DNA from: JAVVHE01 sp038238915
Lineage (GTDB): Bacteria > Pseudomonadota > Alphaproteobacteria > Sphingomonadales > Sphingomonadaceae
Reading direction: 5' to 3'
DNA: 64,000 nucleotides
Assembly (NCBI GenBank): GCA_038238915.1
Contig: JBBSFH010000007.1
Coordinates: 1-64,000 of the forward strand
The position numbers and the translations under genes were made by a program. Positions 9,837 through 18,828 of the stretch are shown piece after piece (position 1 is the stretch's first letter; each line of letters opens with the position of its first letter). The notes beneath the pieces were generated by a model. The model was given only the letters and a program-made list of their open reading frames with translations, was not told the DNA's origin and ran no database searches.

Positions 9837-10819
9837 TCGATTTCTCCGACGGGGGTGAGAAGGTAGTCGCCAGCGGGCGAGAGGCCGTCGACGCTGACGA
9901 GCTCGGTCAGGCGGCGTTCGCTGCCGCGCCCGGACAGCACCGCGACCAGATTGATCGTCTCGGCAATCAGCGCTCGCGGGACGGTGACCACGGCTTCCTG
10001 GATCAGCTGCTCCATGCGGCGGAGCGCGCCGAGCGCCGATCCCGCGTGGATCGTGCCGACCCCGCCGGGGTGGCCGGTGCCCCACGCCTTGAGCAGGTCC
10101 AGGGCTTCCGCGCCGCGCACCTCGCCGATCGGAATTCGATCAGGGCGCAGCCGTAGCGACGAGCGAACCAATTCCGACAGCGATGCGACGCCATCTTTCG
10201 TACGCAGCGCCACAAGGTTGGGCGCGGCGCATTGCAGCTCGCGCGTGTCCTCGATCAGCACGACACGGTCGCCGCTGTTGGCGATCTCGGCGAGCAACGC
10301 GTTGACCAGCGTCGTCTTGCCCGTCGAGGTGCCGCCTGCAACGAGGATGTTGCGGCGCTCAGTAACTGCGACACGCAGCGCCTTCGCCTCGGCCGCCGTC
10401 ATGATCTCTGCGGCGGCGTAGTCGTCGAGGCTGAAGATTGCGACTGCGGGCTTGCGGATCGCGAAGCACGGGGCTTGGACGACGGGCGGCAGCAAGCCCT
10501 CGAAGCGCTCGCCCGTCCCGGGCAGTTCGGCCGAGACGCGGGGCGCACCGGGGTGGACCTCGGCCCCGACGTGGTGTGCAACCAGCCGCACGATGCGCTC
10601 ACCGTCGGCGGGAGACAGGCGCTCGCCCGTGTCGGCGAGGCCTTGCGTCAGCCGATCGACCCAGAGCCGCCCATCGGGGTTGAGCATGACCTCAACGACG
10701 CCCGGGTCTTCGAGCCAGCGCGCGATGTCGGGCCCGAGCGCGGTGCGCAACATGCGCGCGCCGCGTGCGTGCGCTTCGCTCCGGATCGGGACTGCAGCGG
10801 CCACGATGCTCGTCTCCAC
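9830..10819 (-). CDS. trbB: Conjugal transfer ATPase TrbB (VirB11)
   Basis: A 329-residue hexameric VirB11-type ATPase. Walker A is GGTSTGKTT near residue 160. The Asp box is VVLIEDTRELQ, Walker B lies around PIGEVRGAEALDLLKAWGTG, and the His box is TIHAGSALGALRRMEQLIQE. The GTG at 10819 is chosen because conserved sequence begins soon after it (RMLRTALGPDIARWLEDPGV). The frame stays open to 10888 but only from a TTG and without family-like sequence. It is the first of the trbB-I series after a short gap from the ribbon-helix-helix gene. Confidence 0.92.
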   Translation of the reverse strand: METSIVAAAVPIRSEAHARGARMLRTALGPDIARWLEDPGVVEVMLNPDGRLWVDRLTQGLADTGERLSPADGERIVRLVAHHVGAEVHPGAPRVSAELPGTGERFEGLLPPVVQAPCFAIRKPAVAIFSLDDYAAAEIMTAAEAKALRVAVTERRNILVAGGTSTGKTTLVNALLAEIANSGDRVVLIEDTRELQCAAPNLVALRTKDGVASLSELVRSSLRLRPDRIPIGEVRGAEALDLLKAWGTGHPGGVGTIHAGSALGALRRMEQLIQEAVVTVPRALIAETINLVAVLSGRGSERRLTELVSVDGLSPAGDYLLTPVGEIEC

Positions 10820-10945
10820 GGGCGACCGCAGGAGCGCGGTAACCGATGAGGACGAGCAAGAAGCGACACGAAGGCGGCCGCGCAACAAGTCGTGATCGTA
10901 GTAGGGCAGTAGCGCGCGATTGCTTGCAATCGGCGGTGTTGCCGG

Positions 10946-11416
10946 TCAGCCCTCTTCGGACCCCGTCGACGGCGCGGCGGCGATCTCCTCGCTGATCTCG
11001 CGCGCGATCGAGCGTCCGCTCGCGACGCGCCGCCCGAGCGCCTCGACGAAGCCCTCGAAGCGCTCGCGGCCTTTCGCCTGCGCCGCCGCTTGCGCGCTGT
11101 CGGGATAGGTTGGCGTGTTTGTAAGCCAGAAACGCACGAACAGCGCGAGCATCTCGACCGAGATGCCGAGGTCGCGCTCGAGGCGCTCGGTCTGCCGCGA
11201 CATCCGGTCGAGCCTGCGCGACACGGCGGCTTCGAGCCGGTCCGAGCCGTCGGGCGACAGGAACGATGCGATCGCCGCTTCGGCGACCAGCGACAAAGAC
11301 TTCTTCCGGCGCGCGGCGTAGCTGTCGAGCTCGGCCATGATTGCCGGATCGAGATAGATCGACAGCCGCTGCTTCTTGGCGGGCAGCTTTGGGCTAGATG
11401 GTCTCATGGCAGGCAT
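10946..11416 (-). CDS. Ribbon-helix-helix (CopG-type) protein of the transfer operon
   Basis: A 156-residue protein with an N-terminal ribbon-helix-helix DNA-binding segment (KKQRLSIYLDPAIMAELDSY then AARRKKSLSLVAEAAIASFL). A helical C-terminal half holds a hydrophobic patch (VEMLALFVRFWLTNTPTYPD). A gene of this type sits between traG and trbB in Tn4371-like ICEs and may repress the transfer operon. It starts 3 bases after the traG stop. The ATG at 11416 and one three codons later are both possible starts. Confidence 0.85.
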   Translation of the reverse strand: MPAMRPSSPKLPAKKQRLSIYLDPAIMAELDSYAARRKKSLSLVAEAAIASFLSPDGSDRLEAAVSRRLDRMSRQTERLERDLGISVEMLALFVRFWLTNTPTYPDSAQAAAQAKGRERFEGFVEALGRRVASGRSIAREISEEIAAAPSTGSEEG

Positions 11417-11419
11417 GGC

Positions 11420-13434
11420 CTACAAAGCCATGCCGTCGCCCGGATCGAGCGTTCCCTGCCGCGCGACGCTGCCGAATTGGCGTTGCAGCATGCGCGCCTT
11501 CATCGCTACCTCATCTTTGAGGCCCGCATCGCCGAACTCGAATTCGCGGGTGGGCGCGGGTGGCGGGAGCAAAACCTCCTCGTGGTCGCCCAGCTCGGGC
11601 TCGCGCCTAATGCCACTGTTAGGCGGATCCTCGTCGTCGACCGTTTCGATTGCCTGCGAGGCAGCAAGCGAGGCGGCGCGGACGCCTAGTAGAGGAAGAG
11701 TGGTCCAATCATCGTCGGAAACATTGCCTTGCTCACGATCACCCCGAGACGGTTTTGACGTCGGCGGTGCGAGCACGCGCGCCTTCAATTGCCTGTCCTC
11801 ATAATAGCGCGCCTTTTTCGCGCGGATCGGATGCAGCCCCGAGACGAGCACCAGCTCGTCGCCGGGCGGCAGCTGCATGATTTCGCCGGGTGTGAGCAGC
11901 GGCCGCGCGCTCTCCTGGCGTGACACCATCAGGTGGCCGAGCCACGGCGACAATCGGCTGCCTGCATAGTTGCGCTGCGCACGCAGCTCGGTCGCGGTGC
12001 CGAGCGCGTCCGACACGCGCTTCGCCGTCCGCTCGTCGTTGGTCGCGAAACTGACGCGTACGTGGCAGTTGTCGAGGATTGAATTATTCTGGCCGTAGGC
12101 CCTTTCGATCTGATTGAGCGACTGTGCGATCAGGAAGCTTTTGATGCCATAGCCCGCCATGAACGCGAGCGCGGACTCGAAGAAGTCGAGCCTGCCCAGC
12201 GCCGGGAACTCGTCAGCATGAGCAGCAACCGGTGGCGCCTGCGCGTGACGTCGAGTTCCTCGGTCAGTCGCCGCCCGATCTGGTTGAGCAGCAGCCGAAC
12301 GAGCGGCTTGGTGCGCGCGATATCCGAAGGCGGCACGACGAGGTACAGCGTCGTCGGCGAGGCGCCCTCGACGAGGTCGGCAATGCGCCAGTCACATTGC
12401 CGGGTCACGCGCGCGACGACGGGATCGCGGTAGAGGCCGAGGAACGACATCGCGGTCGAGAGCACGCCCGAACGCTCGTTGTCGGACTTATTGAGCAGCT
12501 CGCGCGCCGAGCTGGCGACCACCGAATGCACGCCTTTTGGTCCTAGGTGCGCGGTGGCCATCATCGCGCGCAGCGTCGTGTCAATCTCGCGTTTGGGATC
12601 GGAGAGGAAGTTGGCGACGCCCGCCAACGTCTTGTCGGCCTCAGCGTAGAGGACGTGCAGGATCGCGCCGACCAGCAGCGAGTGGCTGGTCTTCTCCCAA
12701 TGGTTGCGCTTCTCGAGCGCGCCTTCGGGATCGACCAGGATGTCGGCGATGTTCTGGACGTCGCGCACCTCGTAATCGCCGCGTCGCACCTCGAGCAGGG
12801 GGTTGTAAGCGTCCGAGTGGGCGCTCGTCGGATCGAAGCGCAGCACACGGCCAAAGCGCGCGCGGTAGCCGGATGTCAGTGTCCAGTTCTCGCCCTTGAT
12901 GTCGTGGACGATCGCCGAACCCGGCCACGTCAACAGCGTCGGCACGACCAGGCCGACGCCCTTGCCGCTACGCGTCGGCGCGAAGCACAGTATGTGCTCG
13001 GGGCCGTTGTGGCGCAGGTAACGCTCGCCCAGGCGCCCAAGGATGGGACCATCGTCGCCGAGCATCCCGGCCGCGAAGACTTCCCGCTCGGTCGCGAACC
13101 GCGCCGAGCCGTAGGTGGTCGCCTCGCGAGCTTCCCGGGCGCGCCAGACCGACATCGCGATCGCCGCCGCGATCGACACGAAGCCGCCCGACGCCGCGAT
13201 ATAGGCACCTTCGACGAACACGCGCGGCGCGTAGGCGTCGAAATGGAACCACCACCAGAAGAATGCCGGAGGCAAATAGACCGGCAATCCATGCCGAAGC
13301 TCGAACCACGGCGCGCCGAGCTGCGGCTGGTAACCGAGTTTCCACGCGGTCCACTGTGTTGCGGCCCAGACGAAGGCGAGTGCGATGAGGCCAACGAGGA
13401 TCAGCTGGCCCCAGAGGATCTTGGTGGCGGACAT
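11420..13434 (-). pseudogene. traG: traG/virD4 coupling protein, broken by a frameshift
   Basis: This type IV coupling protein would deliver relaxase-bound DNA to the secretion channel. The N-terminal part (start MSATKILWGQLILVGLIALA at 13434) has membrane segments and Walker A APTRSGKGVG near residue 155. The C-terminal part (GYGIKSFLIAQSLNQIERAY to the stop at 11420) is in another frame. At about 12215 one base is missing in the Walker B region: the expected LMLDEFPALG reads LMLTSSRRWAG. Rejoined, the protein would be about 670 residues, a normal length. Without Walker B and the C-terminal domain no active product is expected unless this is a base-calling error. Confidence 0.88.
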
Positions 13435-13976
13435 GGACAACGCCTCGGGGGCGGACGGCTTGACTAAGCGCGCGGGCTGGATTCGGCGCAAGAGTTCAAA
13501 GAGGGGCGTCGTGCTAACGGCTACTATGGCGTGCGATTCTGTCTTGCCTCTCACAACAAGGAATTTGAGCTGGCAAGCAAACGATTGTGCTGAGTCCCCC
13601 GATTCCGCCAAAAGAGCCACCTTGTAATATTCATTCACTACTCCCTTCTCTTTACGGCAAGGGTAAGCGTAGCATAGTCAACCTGCCCAGCTTTGTTTCT
13701 TCCGATAATCGCAGTTCGGACGTAGGGGCTGTGTTTCAAGGTATGTGCGACGGCTTAGCACCATCACGGCCACAGGTCGCGCGCTGGCAGACGCCCGAAA
13801 GCGGACACCATAGCATTTACCGGGATCGTTCTCTGTTCGGCACAAGTACGCCAGTAGCGTCTGCGTAGTTTCCGACGCTGCCGCGGCGCGGCCACGCGCA
13901 ATAGACTTTAAGGGGGTCTGCTGTCCGGCACCGCGCTGCGGGCGACGGCCGGCTCACGCATCCAAAATAGGAAAGC
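13435..13976. other. Non-coding junction between traG and the cargo block
   Basis: About 540 bases with no supportable gene and a lower GC content than its flanks. In this ICE family the relaxase region would be expected here. Instead there is unrecognised sequence and then the promoter region of the H+-ATPase gene. No terminal inverted repeats of an insertion sequence were recognised. The left breakpoint of the cargo is somewhere in this interval. Confidence 0.5.
13861..13881 (+). promoter_or_regulatory. Shared cargo promoter motif, site A (H+-ATPase operon)
   Basis: TGCGTAGTTTCCGACGCTGC (from 13862) closely matches sites B (20086-20106) and C (21570-21590). The site is 96 bases upstream of the H+-ATPase start. 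An A/T-rich hexamer (AATAGA) begins 40 bases from the start of the motif, where a -10 would be. The core recalls the GTAG-TTTCC boxes of FixJ-like regulators, but that is an inference. Confidence 0.6.
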
Positions 13977-16562
13977 ATGATGGCAGCGTCCTCCACGGCG
14001 AAAGCTCAGTCACCCGACACTTCCGACGCATCTCGGTCCGGCGCTGCCAACGATCTGAAGTCGGTACCGATTGCCGAGGTCGAGAAGACGCTGGACACGT
14101 CGCCCGACGGGCTAACGCGGGTCGAGGCGACAGCCCGGTTGGCAAAATACGGCGCGAACGAGATCGCCGAGAAGAAAACCAACCTGCTACTCAAGTTCGT
14201 ATCGTATTTTTGGGGTCCGATCCCGTGGATGATTGAGATCGCCGTCATCCTGTCCGGCGTGGTGGGGCACTGGCCCGATTTCTTCATCATCCTGCTGCTG
14301 CTTGTCGCCAACGCCACGATCGGCTTCTGGGAGGAGCGGCAGGCGGGCAACGCAATCGAGGCGCTGAAGGCCAAATTGGCGATCAAGGCGCGGGTGAAGC
14401 GCGACGGGAAGTGGGTGACGCCGCCCGCGAAGGAGCTGGTGCCGGGCGACGTCATCCGTCTGCGGCTCGGCGACATCGTCCCGGCCGATGCCCGGCTGCT
14501 CGAGGGTGACGAGATTTCGGTCGACCAGTCGGCGTTGACGGGCGAATCGCTGCCCGCCACCAAGAAACCGGGAGACGCGGTGTTCTCCGGCTCGATCATG
14601 CGGCGCGGCGAGATCGGCGCGCTGGTCTATGCGACCGGCGGCAAGACCTACTTCGGCAAGACCGCCGAGCTGGTCGAGACGGCGCGAACCACCAGCCACT
14701 TCCAAAAGGCGGTGTTGAAGATCGGCAACTATCTGATCGCGCTGGCGGTGGTGCTCGTGGCGATCGTCATCGTCGTCGGCGTCTATCGCGGCGAAGCGAT
14801 CCTGACGACGCTGCAATTCGCGTTGGTGTTGACCGTGGCCGCGATCCCCGTCGCGATGCCCACCGTGCTCTCCGTCACGATGGCGGTCGGTGCGCGGCTG
14901 CTGGCGAAGAAGCAGGCGATCGTCAGCAAGCTCGTCGCGATCGAGGAGCTGGCCGGCGTCGATATGCTGTGTGCCGACAAGACGGGCACGCTGACGCAAA
15001 ACAAGCTCACGCTGGGCGATCCGTTTGGGCTGGGCGACGTGACCGCGGCGCAGGTGATCCTGGCGGGCGCGCTCGCGTCGCGCGCCGACAATGACGACAC
15101 GATCGACCTAGCGGTGCTCGGCGGCGTCAAGGATAAGGCGCTCACGGGCTTCGAGGTCCAGCACTTCATGCCGTTCGACCCGGTGCACAAGCGCACCGAA
15201 GCGACCGTCAAGGGCACCGACGGCAAGGTGTTCAAGGTCACCAAGGGAGCGCCGCAGGTCATCCTGGCGCTCGCCGCTAATCTGTCGGCCGACGACAAGG
15301 CGGCCGTCGAGCAAGCGGTCACTGACTTCGCCGCGCGTGGCTTTCGCGCGCTCGGCGTGGCGCGGGCCGACGGCGACGGCGACTGGACGCTGCTCGGTGT
15401 GCTGCCGCTCTACGATCCGCCGCGCGAGGACGCCAAAGCGACGATCGCGACCGCCCGGCAGATGGGTGTGCAACTCAAGATGGTCACGGGCGACGCGCTC
15501 GCGATCGCGCGCGAAACCGCGAAGACGCTCGATATGGGCACCAACATCCTTGACGGTGCGAGTCTTGGCGATTCCAAGCACGACGAAACTGCCGAGGTAG
15601 CGGCATCGATCGAAAAGGCGGACGGCTTCGCCCAGGTCTTCCCCGAGCATAAGTTCCACATCGTCGACGTGTTACAGAAGCACGGCCATATCGTGGGCAT
15701 GACCGGCGACGGCGTGAACGACGCGCCCGCGCTCAAGAAGGCGGATTGCGGCATCGCCGTGTCGGGTGCGACCGATGCGGCGCGCGCGGCGGCCGCGATC
15801 GTGCTGATGACGCCCGGCCTGTCAGTCATCATCGAGGCCATTAAGGAAAGCCGCAAGATCTTCCAGCGGATGAACAGCTACGCGATCTACCGCATCGCCG
15901 AGACGCTGCGCGTCCTGTTCTTCATGACGCTCGCGATCCTGGTGTTCAATTTTTACCCTCTAACGGCCGTCATGATTGTCATGCTGGCGTTGCTCAACGA
16001 CGGCGCCATCCTGTCGATCGCCTACGACCGCGTCCACTACAGGAACGCGCCGGAAGCCTGGAATATGCGCGTCGTGCTTGGCGTCTCCACGGTGCTCGGC
16101 GTGCTCGGCGTCATCTCAGCGTTCGGGCTGTTCTTCCTCGCCGAGCGCGTGTTTCACATCGACCGCGCGCACATCCAGACGATGATGTATCTGAAACTCT
16201 CGGTCGCCGGGCACCTGACGATCTTCCTGACGCGCACGCGGGGTCCGTTCTGGTCGATCCGTCCGGCTCGCATCCTGTGGGGCGCGGTGCTGGGCACGCA
16301 GGCGCTCGCGACGTTGATCGCGCTGTTCGGCTTCGGCCTGGTGACGCCGCTGGCGTGGTATTGGGCGCTGCTGGTCTGGGGCTGGGCGCTCGCCTGGTTC
16401 CTCGTGAACGACCGGTTCAAGCTGCTGGCCTATTCGGTCCTTGATCGGATGAAAATCAGCGAGGCGAAAGGAGCGGCGGCGCGGACGCCAGCTACGGATA
16501 AGCCGACCGAGGCCAACCCGACCAAGGCAGCTTCGCCCCCGCTGATGGCCGCCGCCCGATGA
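13977..16562 (+). CDS. Plasma-membrane H+-exporting P-type ATPase (P3A)
   Basis: An 861-residue P-type ATPase of the fungal/plant plasma-membrane proton-pump class. Visible in order are an N-terminal cation-ATPase domain (LDTSPDGLTRVEATARLAKY), membrane pair 1-2 (FVSYFWGPIPWMIEIAVILS), the actuator motif ALTGESLPA, the phosphorylation site CADKTGTLTQNK (Asp near residue 334), MVTGDALAIA, and the hinge GMTGDGVNDAPALKKADCGI. A C-terminal membrane domain follows. The tail is Ala/Pro-rich. It should export protons at the expense of ATP, helping with acid stress or membrane potential. The start at 13977 (or the next codon, also ATG) follows AGGAAA. PPK2 is 22 bases downstream, so the two likely form an operon. 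Confidence 0.93.
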   Translation: MMAASSTAKAQSPDTSDASRSGAANDLKSVPIAEVEKTLDTSPDGLTRVEATARLAKYGANEIAEKKTNLLLKFVSYFWGPIPWMIEIAVILSGVVGHWPDFFIILLLLVANATIGFWEERQAGNAIEALKAKLAIKARVKRDGKWVTPPAKELVPGDVIRLRLGDIVPADARLLEGDEISVDQSALTGESLPATKKPGDAVFSGSIMRRGEIGALVYATGGKTYFGKTAELVETARTTSHFQKAVLKIGNYLIALAVVLVAIVIVVGVYRGEAILTTLQFALVLTVAAIPVAMPTVLSVTMAVGARLLAKKQAIVSKLVAIEELAGVDMLCADKTGTLTQNKLTLGDPFGLGDVTAAQVILAGALASRADNDDTIDLAVLGGVKDKALTGFEVQHFMPFDPVHKRTEATVKGTDGKVFKVTKGAPQVILALAANLSADDKAAVEQAVTDFAARGFRALGVARADGDGDWTLLGVLPLYDPPREDAKATIATARQMGVQLKMVTGDALAIARETAKTLDMGTNILDGASLGDSKHDETAEVAASIEKADGFAQVFPEHKFHIVDVLQKHGHIVGMTGDGVNDAPALKKADCGIAVSGATDAARAAAAIVLMTPGLSVIIEAIKESRKIFQRMNSYAIYRIAETLRVLFFMTLAILVFNFYPLTAVMIVMLALLNDGAILSIAYDRVHYRNAPEAWNMRVVLGVSTVLGVLGVISAFGLFFLAERVFHIDRAHIQTMMYLKLSVAGHLTIFLTRTRGPFWSIRPARILWGAVLGTQALATLIALFGFGLVTPLAWYWALLVWGWALAWFLVNDRFKLLAYSVLDRMKISEAKGAAARTPATDKPTEANPTKAASPPLMAAAR

Positions 16563-16584
16563 TCGATCGAAGTGGGGGAGCGCG

Positions 16585-17460
16585 ATGAAAATCCATCTGA
16601 AGAACTTTCGTATTGCAGAAGGAGAAAAGGTGGACCTCAAGGAGCGATCCACCGTCGTCGCGCCGTTCTACAAGTCGAAAAAAGATTATGAGACGCAGCT
16701 TGCGGACCACATCGAACGAATGAGTGCGTTGCAAAAGCTCCATTACGCCGCCAGCAAGCATGCCGTATTGCTGATCTTCCAGGGCATGGATTCGGCGGGC
16801 AAGGATGGCGCGATCCGGCACGTGATGTCGGGCGTCAACCCGCAAGGGTGTGAGGTCTTCAGCTTCAAGCCGCCGAGCGAGACCGAACTGAAGCATGATT
16901 TCCTCTGGCGCACGACGCGCGACCTGCCCGAACGCGGCCGGATCGGCATCTTCAACCGCTCGTACTACGAGGAAGTGCTGGTCGTACGCGTGCATCCCAG
17001 CATCCTGCACACCGAGGCTATCCCCGACGCGCCGCACCAAGACAGCAAGGTCTGGGACGAGCGTTATCGTTCGATCGTCGATCTCGAGCGGCACCTGCAC
17101 ACCAACGGCACCCGGATCGTCAAAATCTTCCTTCACCTGTCCAAGGAAGAGCAGCGCCAGCGCTTCCTCGCGCGGATCGACGATCCCGACAAGAACTGGA
17201 AGCTCAGCGTGGCCGACATCGAGGAGCGCAAGTATTGGAAGGATTATCGTAAGGCCTATGAGGAGTGCATCGCCGCCACGAGCACCAAGAACTCACCGTG
17301 GTACGTCGTGCCCGCCGACGACAAGGACAATGCCCGCCTGATCGTATCCCAGATCGTCGTCGACGCGCTCGAGAGGCTCAACGCGCATTATCCCGAGGCG
17401 ACGGAGGAACGGGTGGCGCAGCTGCAGTCGATCCGGGCGGAACTGATGGCCTATGCCTGA
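16585..17460 (+). CDS. ppk2: PPK2-family polyphosphate kinase
   Basis: A 291-residue PPK2 enzyme, which transfers phosphate between inorganic polyphosphate and nucleotides. Walker A is FQGMDSAGKDGAIRHVMSG, near residues 65-83. A conserved GCEVFSFKPPSETELKHDFL precedes the lid and Walker B region (RIGIFNRSYYEEVLVVRVHP). The C-terminus holds HLSKEEQRQRFLARIDDPDK, then NWKLSVADIEERKYW. The single-domain length fits class I or III enzymes, and the direction (ADP or AMP phosphorylation) cannot be read from the sequence. It lies directly behind the proton ATPase. Polyphosphate could act as an energy reserve for that pump. Confidence 0.93.
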   Translation: MKIHLKNFRIAEGEKVDLKERSTVVAPFYKSKKDYETQLADHIERMSALQKLHYAASKHAVLLIFQGMDSAGKDGAIRHVMSGVNPQGCEVFSFKPPSETELKHDFLWRTTRDLPERGRIGIFNRSYYEEVLVVRVHPSILHTEAIPDAPHQDSKVWDERYRSIVDLERHLHTNGTRIVKIFLHLSKEEQRQRFLARIDDPDKNWKLSVADIEERKYWKDYRKAYEECIAATSTKNSPWYVVPADDKDNARLIVSQIVVDALERLNAHYPEATEERVAQLQSIRAELMAYA

Positions 17461-17614
17461 TAGCGCCCGCGCTTGAGCTTCGCCTCGTTAGAAGTGACCT
17501 GGCAAGATTCCGGTGTGAACGGGTCCGCAATCATTTTCTGCAATGCATCATGACATCGTTTGATGCTTATATAACGAAAATCAGGGCTTATCGTCTGACA
17601 TCATTCGCCGGAAT

Positions 17615-18019
17615 TTACAAAGTCTTCTCGGTGGTTGAGGTCCGACATCCAGTTCCGGCGGCAGAGCAAACGGCGAGTGCGTGTTCCATTGCCTCCATCA
17701 AGGCAATTTCATTGTAGGGCTTTTCGAGAACGATCGCATGCGGCGAGAGCACCTTGACCGACGCTACGTCACCCGTGGCGAACACATGAGGGACGAACCT
17801 TGTCCGGCAGATCGTCTCCATCGCGGCGACGCCGCTGCCGTCGCATAGCCATGCATCGACGATCATTAAATCCGGCCGGTGACGCGCGGCCGCGGCAACG
17901 GCGCCAGCTTCGGTCGTTTCCGTCGCGCAGACATCGTGGCCCATGGCTGCGAATATGTCGCCCAGCAAGAGACCGAGCAGGACATCGTCCTCGACGACGA
18001 CCAGGCGGAGCGATTTCAA
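17615..18019 (-). CDS. Stand-alone response-regulator receiver protein
   Basis: A 134-residue receiver domain with no output domain. The acidic pair E10-D11-D12 (RLVVVEDD), the phosphoacceptor D55 (LMIVDAW), the Thr-like position in VFATGDVAS and the Lys in VLEKPYNE are all present, so it should be phosphorylated. It overlaps the tpiA stop by 4 bases and is the third gene of ackA-tpiA. A lone receiver inside a metabolic operon suggests a phosphorelay or feedback role. No intact kinase partner is in the cargo, only a kinase remnant at 27.2 kb. Confidence 0.85.
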   Translation of the reverse strand: MKSLRLVVVEDDVLLGLLLGDIFAAMGHDVCATETTEAGAVAAAARHRPDLMIVDAWLCDGSGVAAMETICRTRFVPHVFATGDVASVKVLSPHAIVLEKPYNEIALMEAMEHALAVCSAAGTGCRTSTTEKTL

Positions 18020-18828
18020 CGGCTGCTCTCCGCAGAATTCGCCGATCCCTCAGGGCGCAAGACGGGCGTCGGCGCGGGATCCGCCCGTACTGCCGTCCGG
18101 ATGATCGCCTCCATGTCATTGGCCTTCAGGCTCGCTCCACCGATCAGCAAGCCGCCAACCTCGGGCAATTCCGCAATCAGCGATGCGTTGCCCGGCGTGA
18201 CCGAGCCGCCGTAGAGAATGCGGATACGATTGCCTTCGCTGCCGAGCAACGTCGTTAAATAGGCCCGGATCGCGAGGTGTACTTCAGCGATATCGCTCGT
18301 GGTCGGCGTGCGCCCGCTGCCCACGGCCCAGAGTGGCTCATAGGCGATCGCAGCCATCGTCGAATCGCTTGGCTCAAGCGCCAGGCTGCCCGCGATCTGC
18401 TCGCGGCATCTGGCGATCGTCTGGCCAGCATCGCGCTCAGCTCGAGTCTCGCAGATGCAGACGATTGCCAGCAGGCCCGCCCGCCACGCCGCTTTCGCCT
18501 TGGCGACGACCATCGCGTCGGTCTCGCCGTGATTGCGGCGGCGCTCCGAATGGCCGACGATCGTCGCCGTCGCACCCGCGTCCTTGAGCATTTCGGCGCT
18601 GATATCGCCCGTAAACGCGCCCGCGATTTCCGCGTGGCAGTCCTCGCCTCCTATGGCGATGCGCCCCGCAACGGTCGCCACGGCACGCGAAACGAGCGTG
18701 GCGGGAACACAGAACAGGACATCGGGGGCGAGTGGCATCGTGGCGACCGAGGCGGCGACCGCATCGATTTCGCCGAGCTGTAGCCCCAAGCCGTGCATCT
18801 TCCAGTTTGCGGCAATCAGGGTCCTCAC
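18016..18828 (-). CDS. tpiA: Triose-phosphate isomerase
   Basis: A 270-residue TIM-barrel enzyme interconverting dihydroxyacetone phosphate and glyceraldehyde 3-phosphate. Key motifs: N-terminal LIAANWKMHG (substrate Lys), the catalytic His in TIVGHSERRR, the catalytic Glu in AAIAYEPLWAVGSG, and the phosphate loop ILYGGSVTPGNA. It overlaps ackA and the receiver gene by 4 bases on each side. The C-terminus is about 15 residues longer than usual. This is probably an extra, cargo-borne isozyme. It would link the aldolase and phosphoketolase products encoded nearby to lower glycolysis. Confidence 0.94.
   Translation of the reverse strand: MRTLIAANWKMHGLGLQLGEIDAVAASVATMPLAPDVLFCVPATLVSRAVATVAGRIAIGGEDCHAEIAGAFTGDISAEMLKDAGATATIVGHSERRRNHGETDAMVVAKAKAAWRAGLLAIVCICETRAERDAGQTIARCREQIAGSLALEPSDSTMAAIAYEPLWAVGSGRTPTTSDIAEVHLAIRAYLTTLLGSEGNRIRILYGGSVTPGNASLIAELPEVGGLLIGGASLKANDMEAIIRTAVRADPAPTPVLRPEGSANSAESSR

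Noticed and set aside
12547..13467. 306-residue plus-strand frame opposite traG
   Set aside because: It is a shadow of the coupling protein with no motif of its own.
13640..13860. Insertion-sequence remnant at the left cargo edge
   Set aside because: The stretch is relatively A/T-rich, but no transposase-like frame and no terminal inverted repeats could be recognised.
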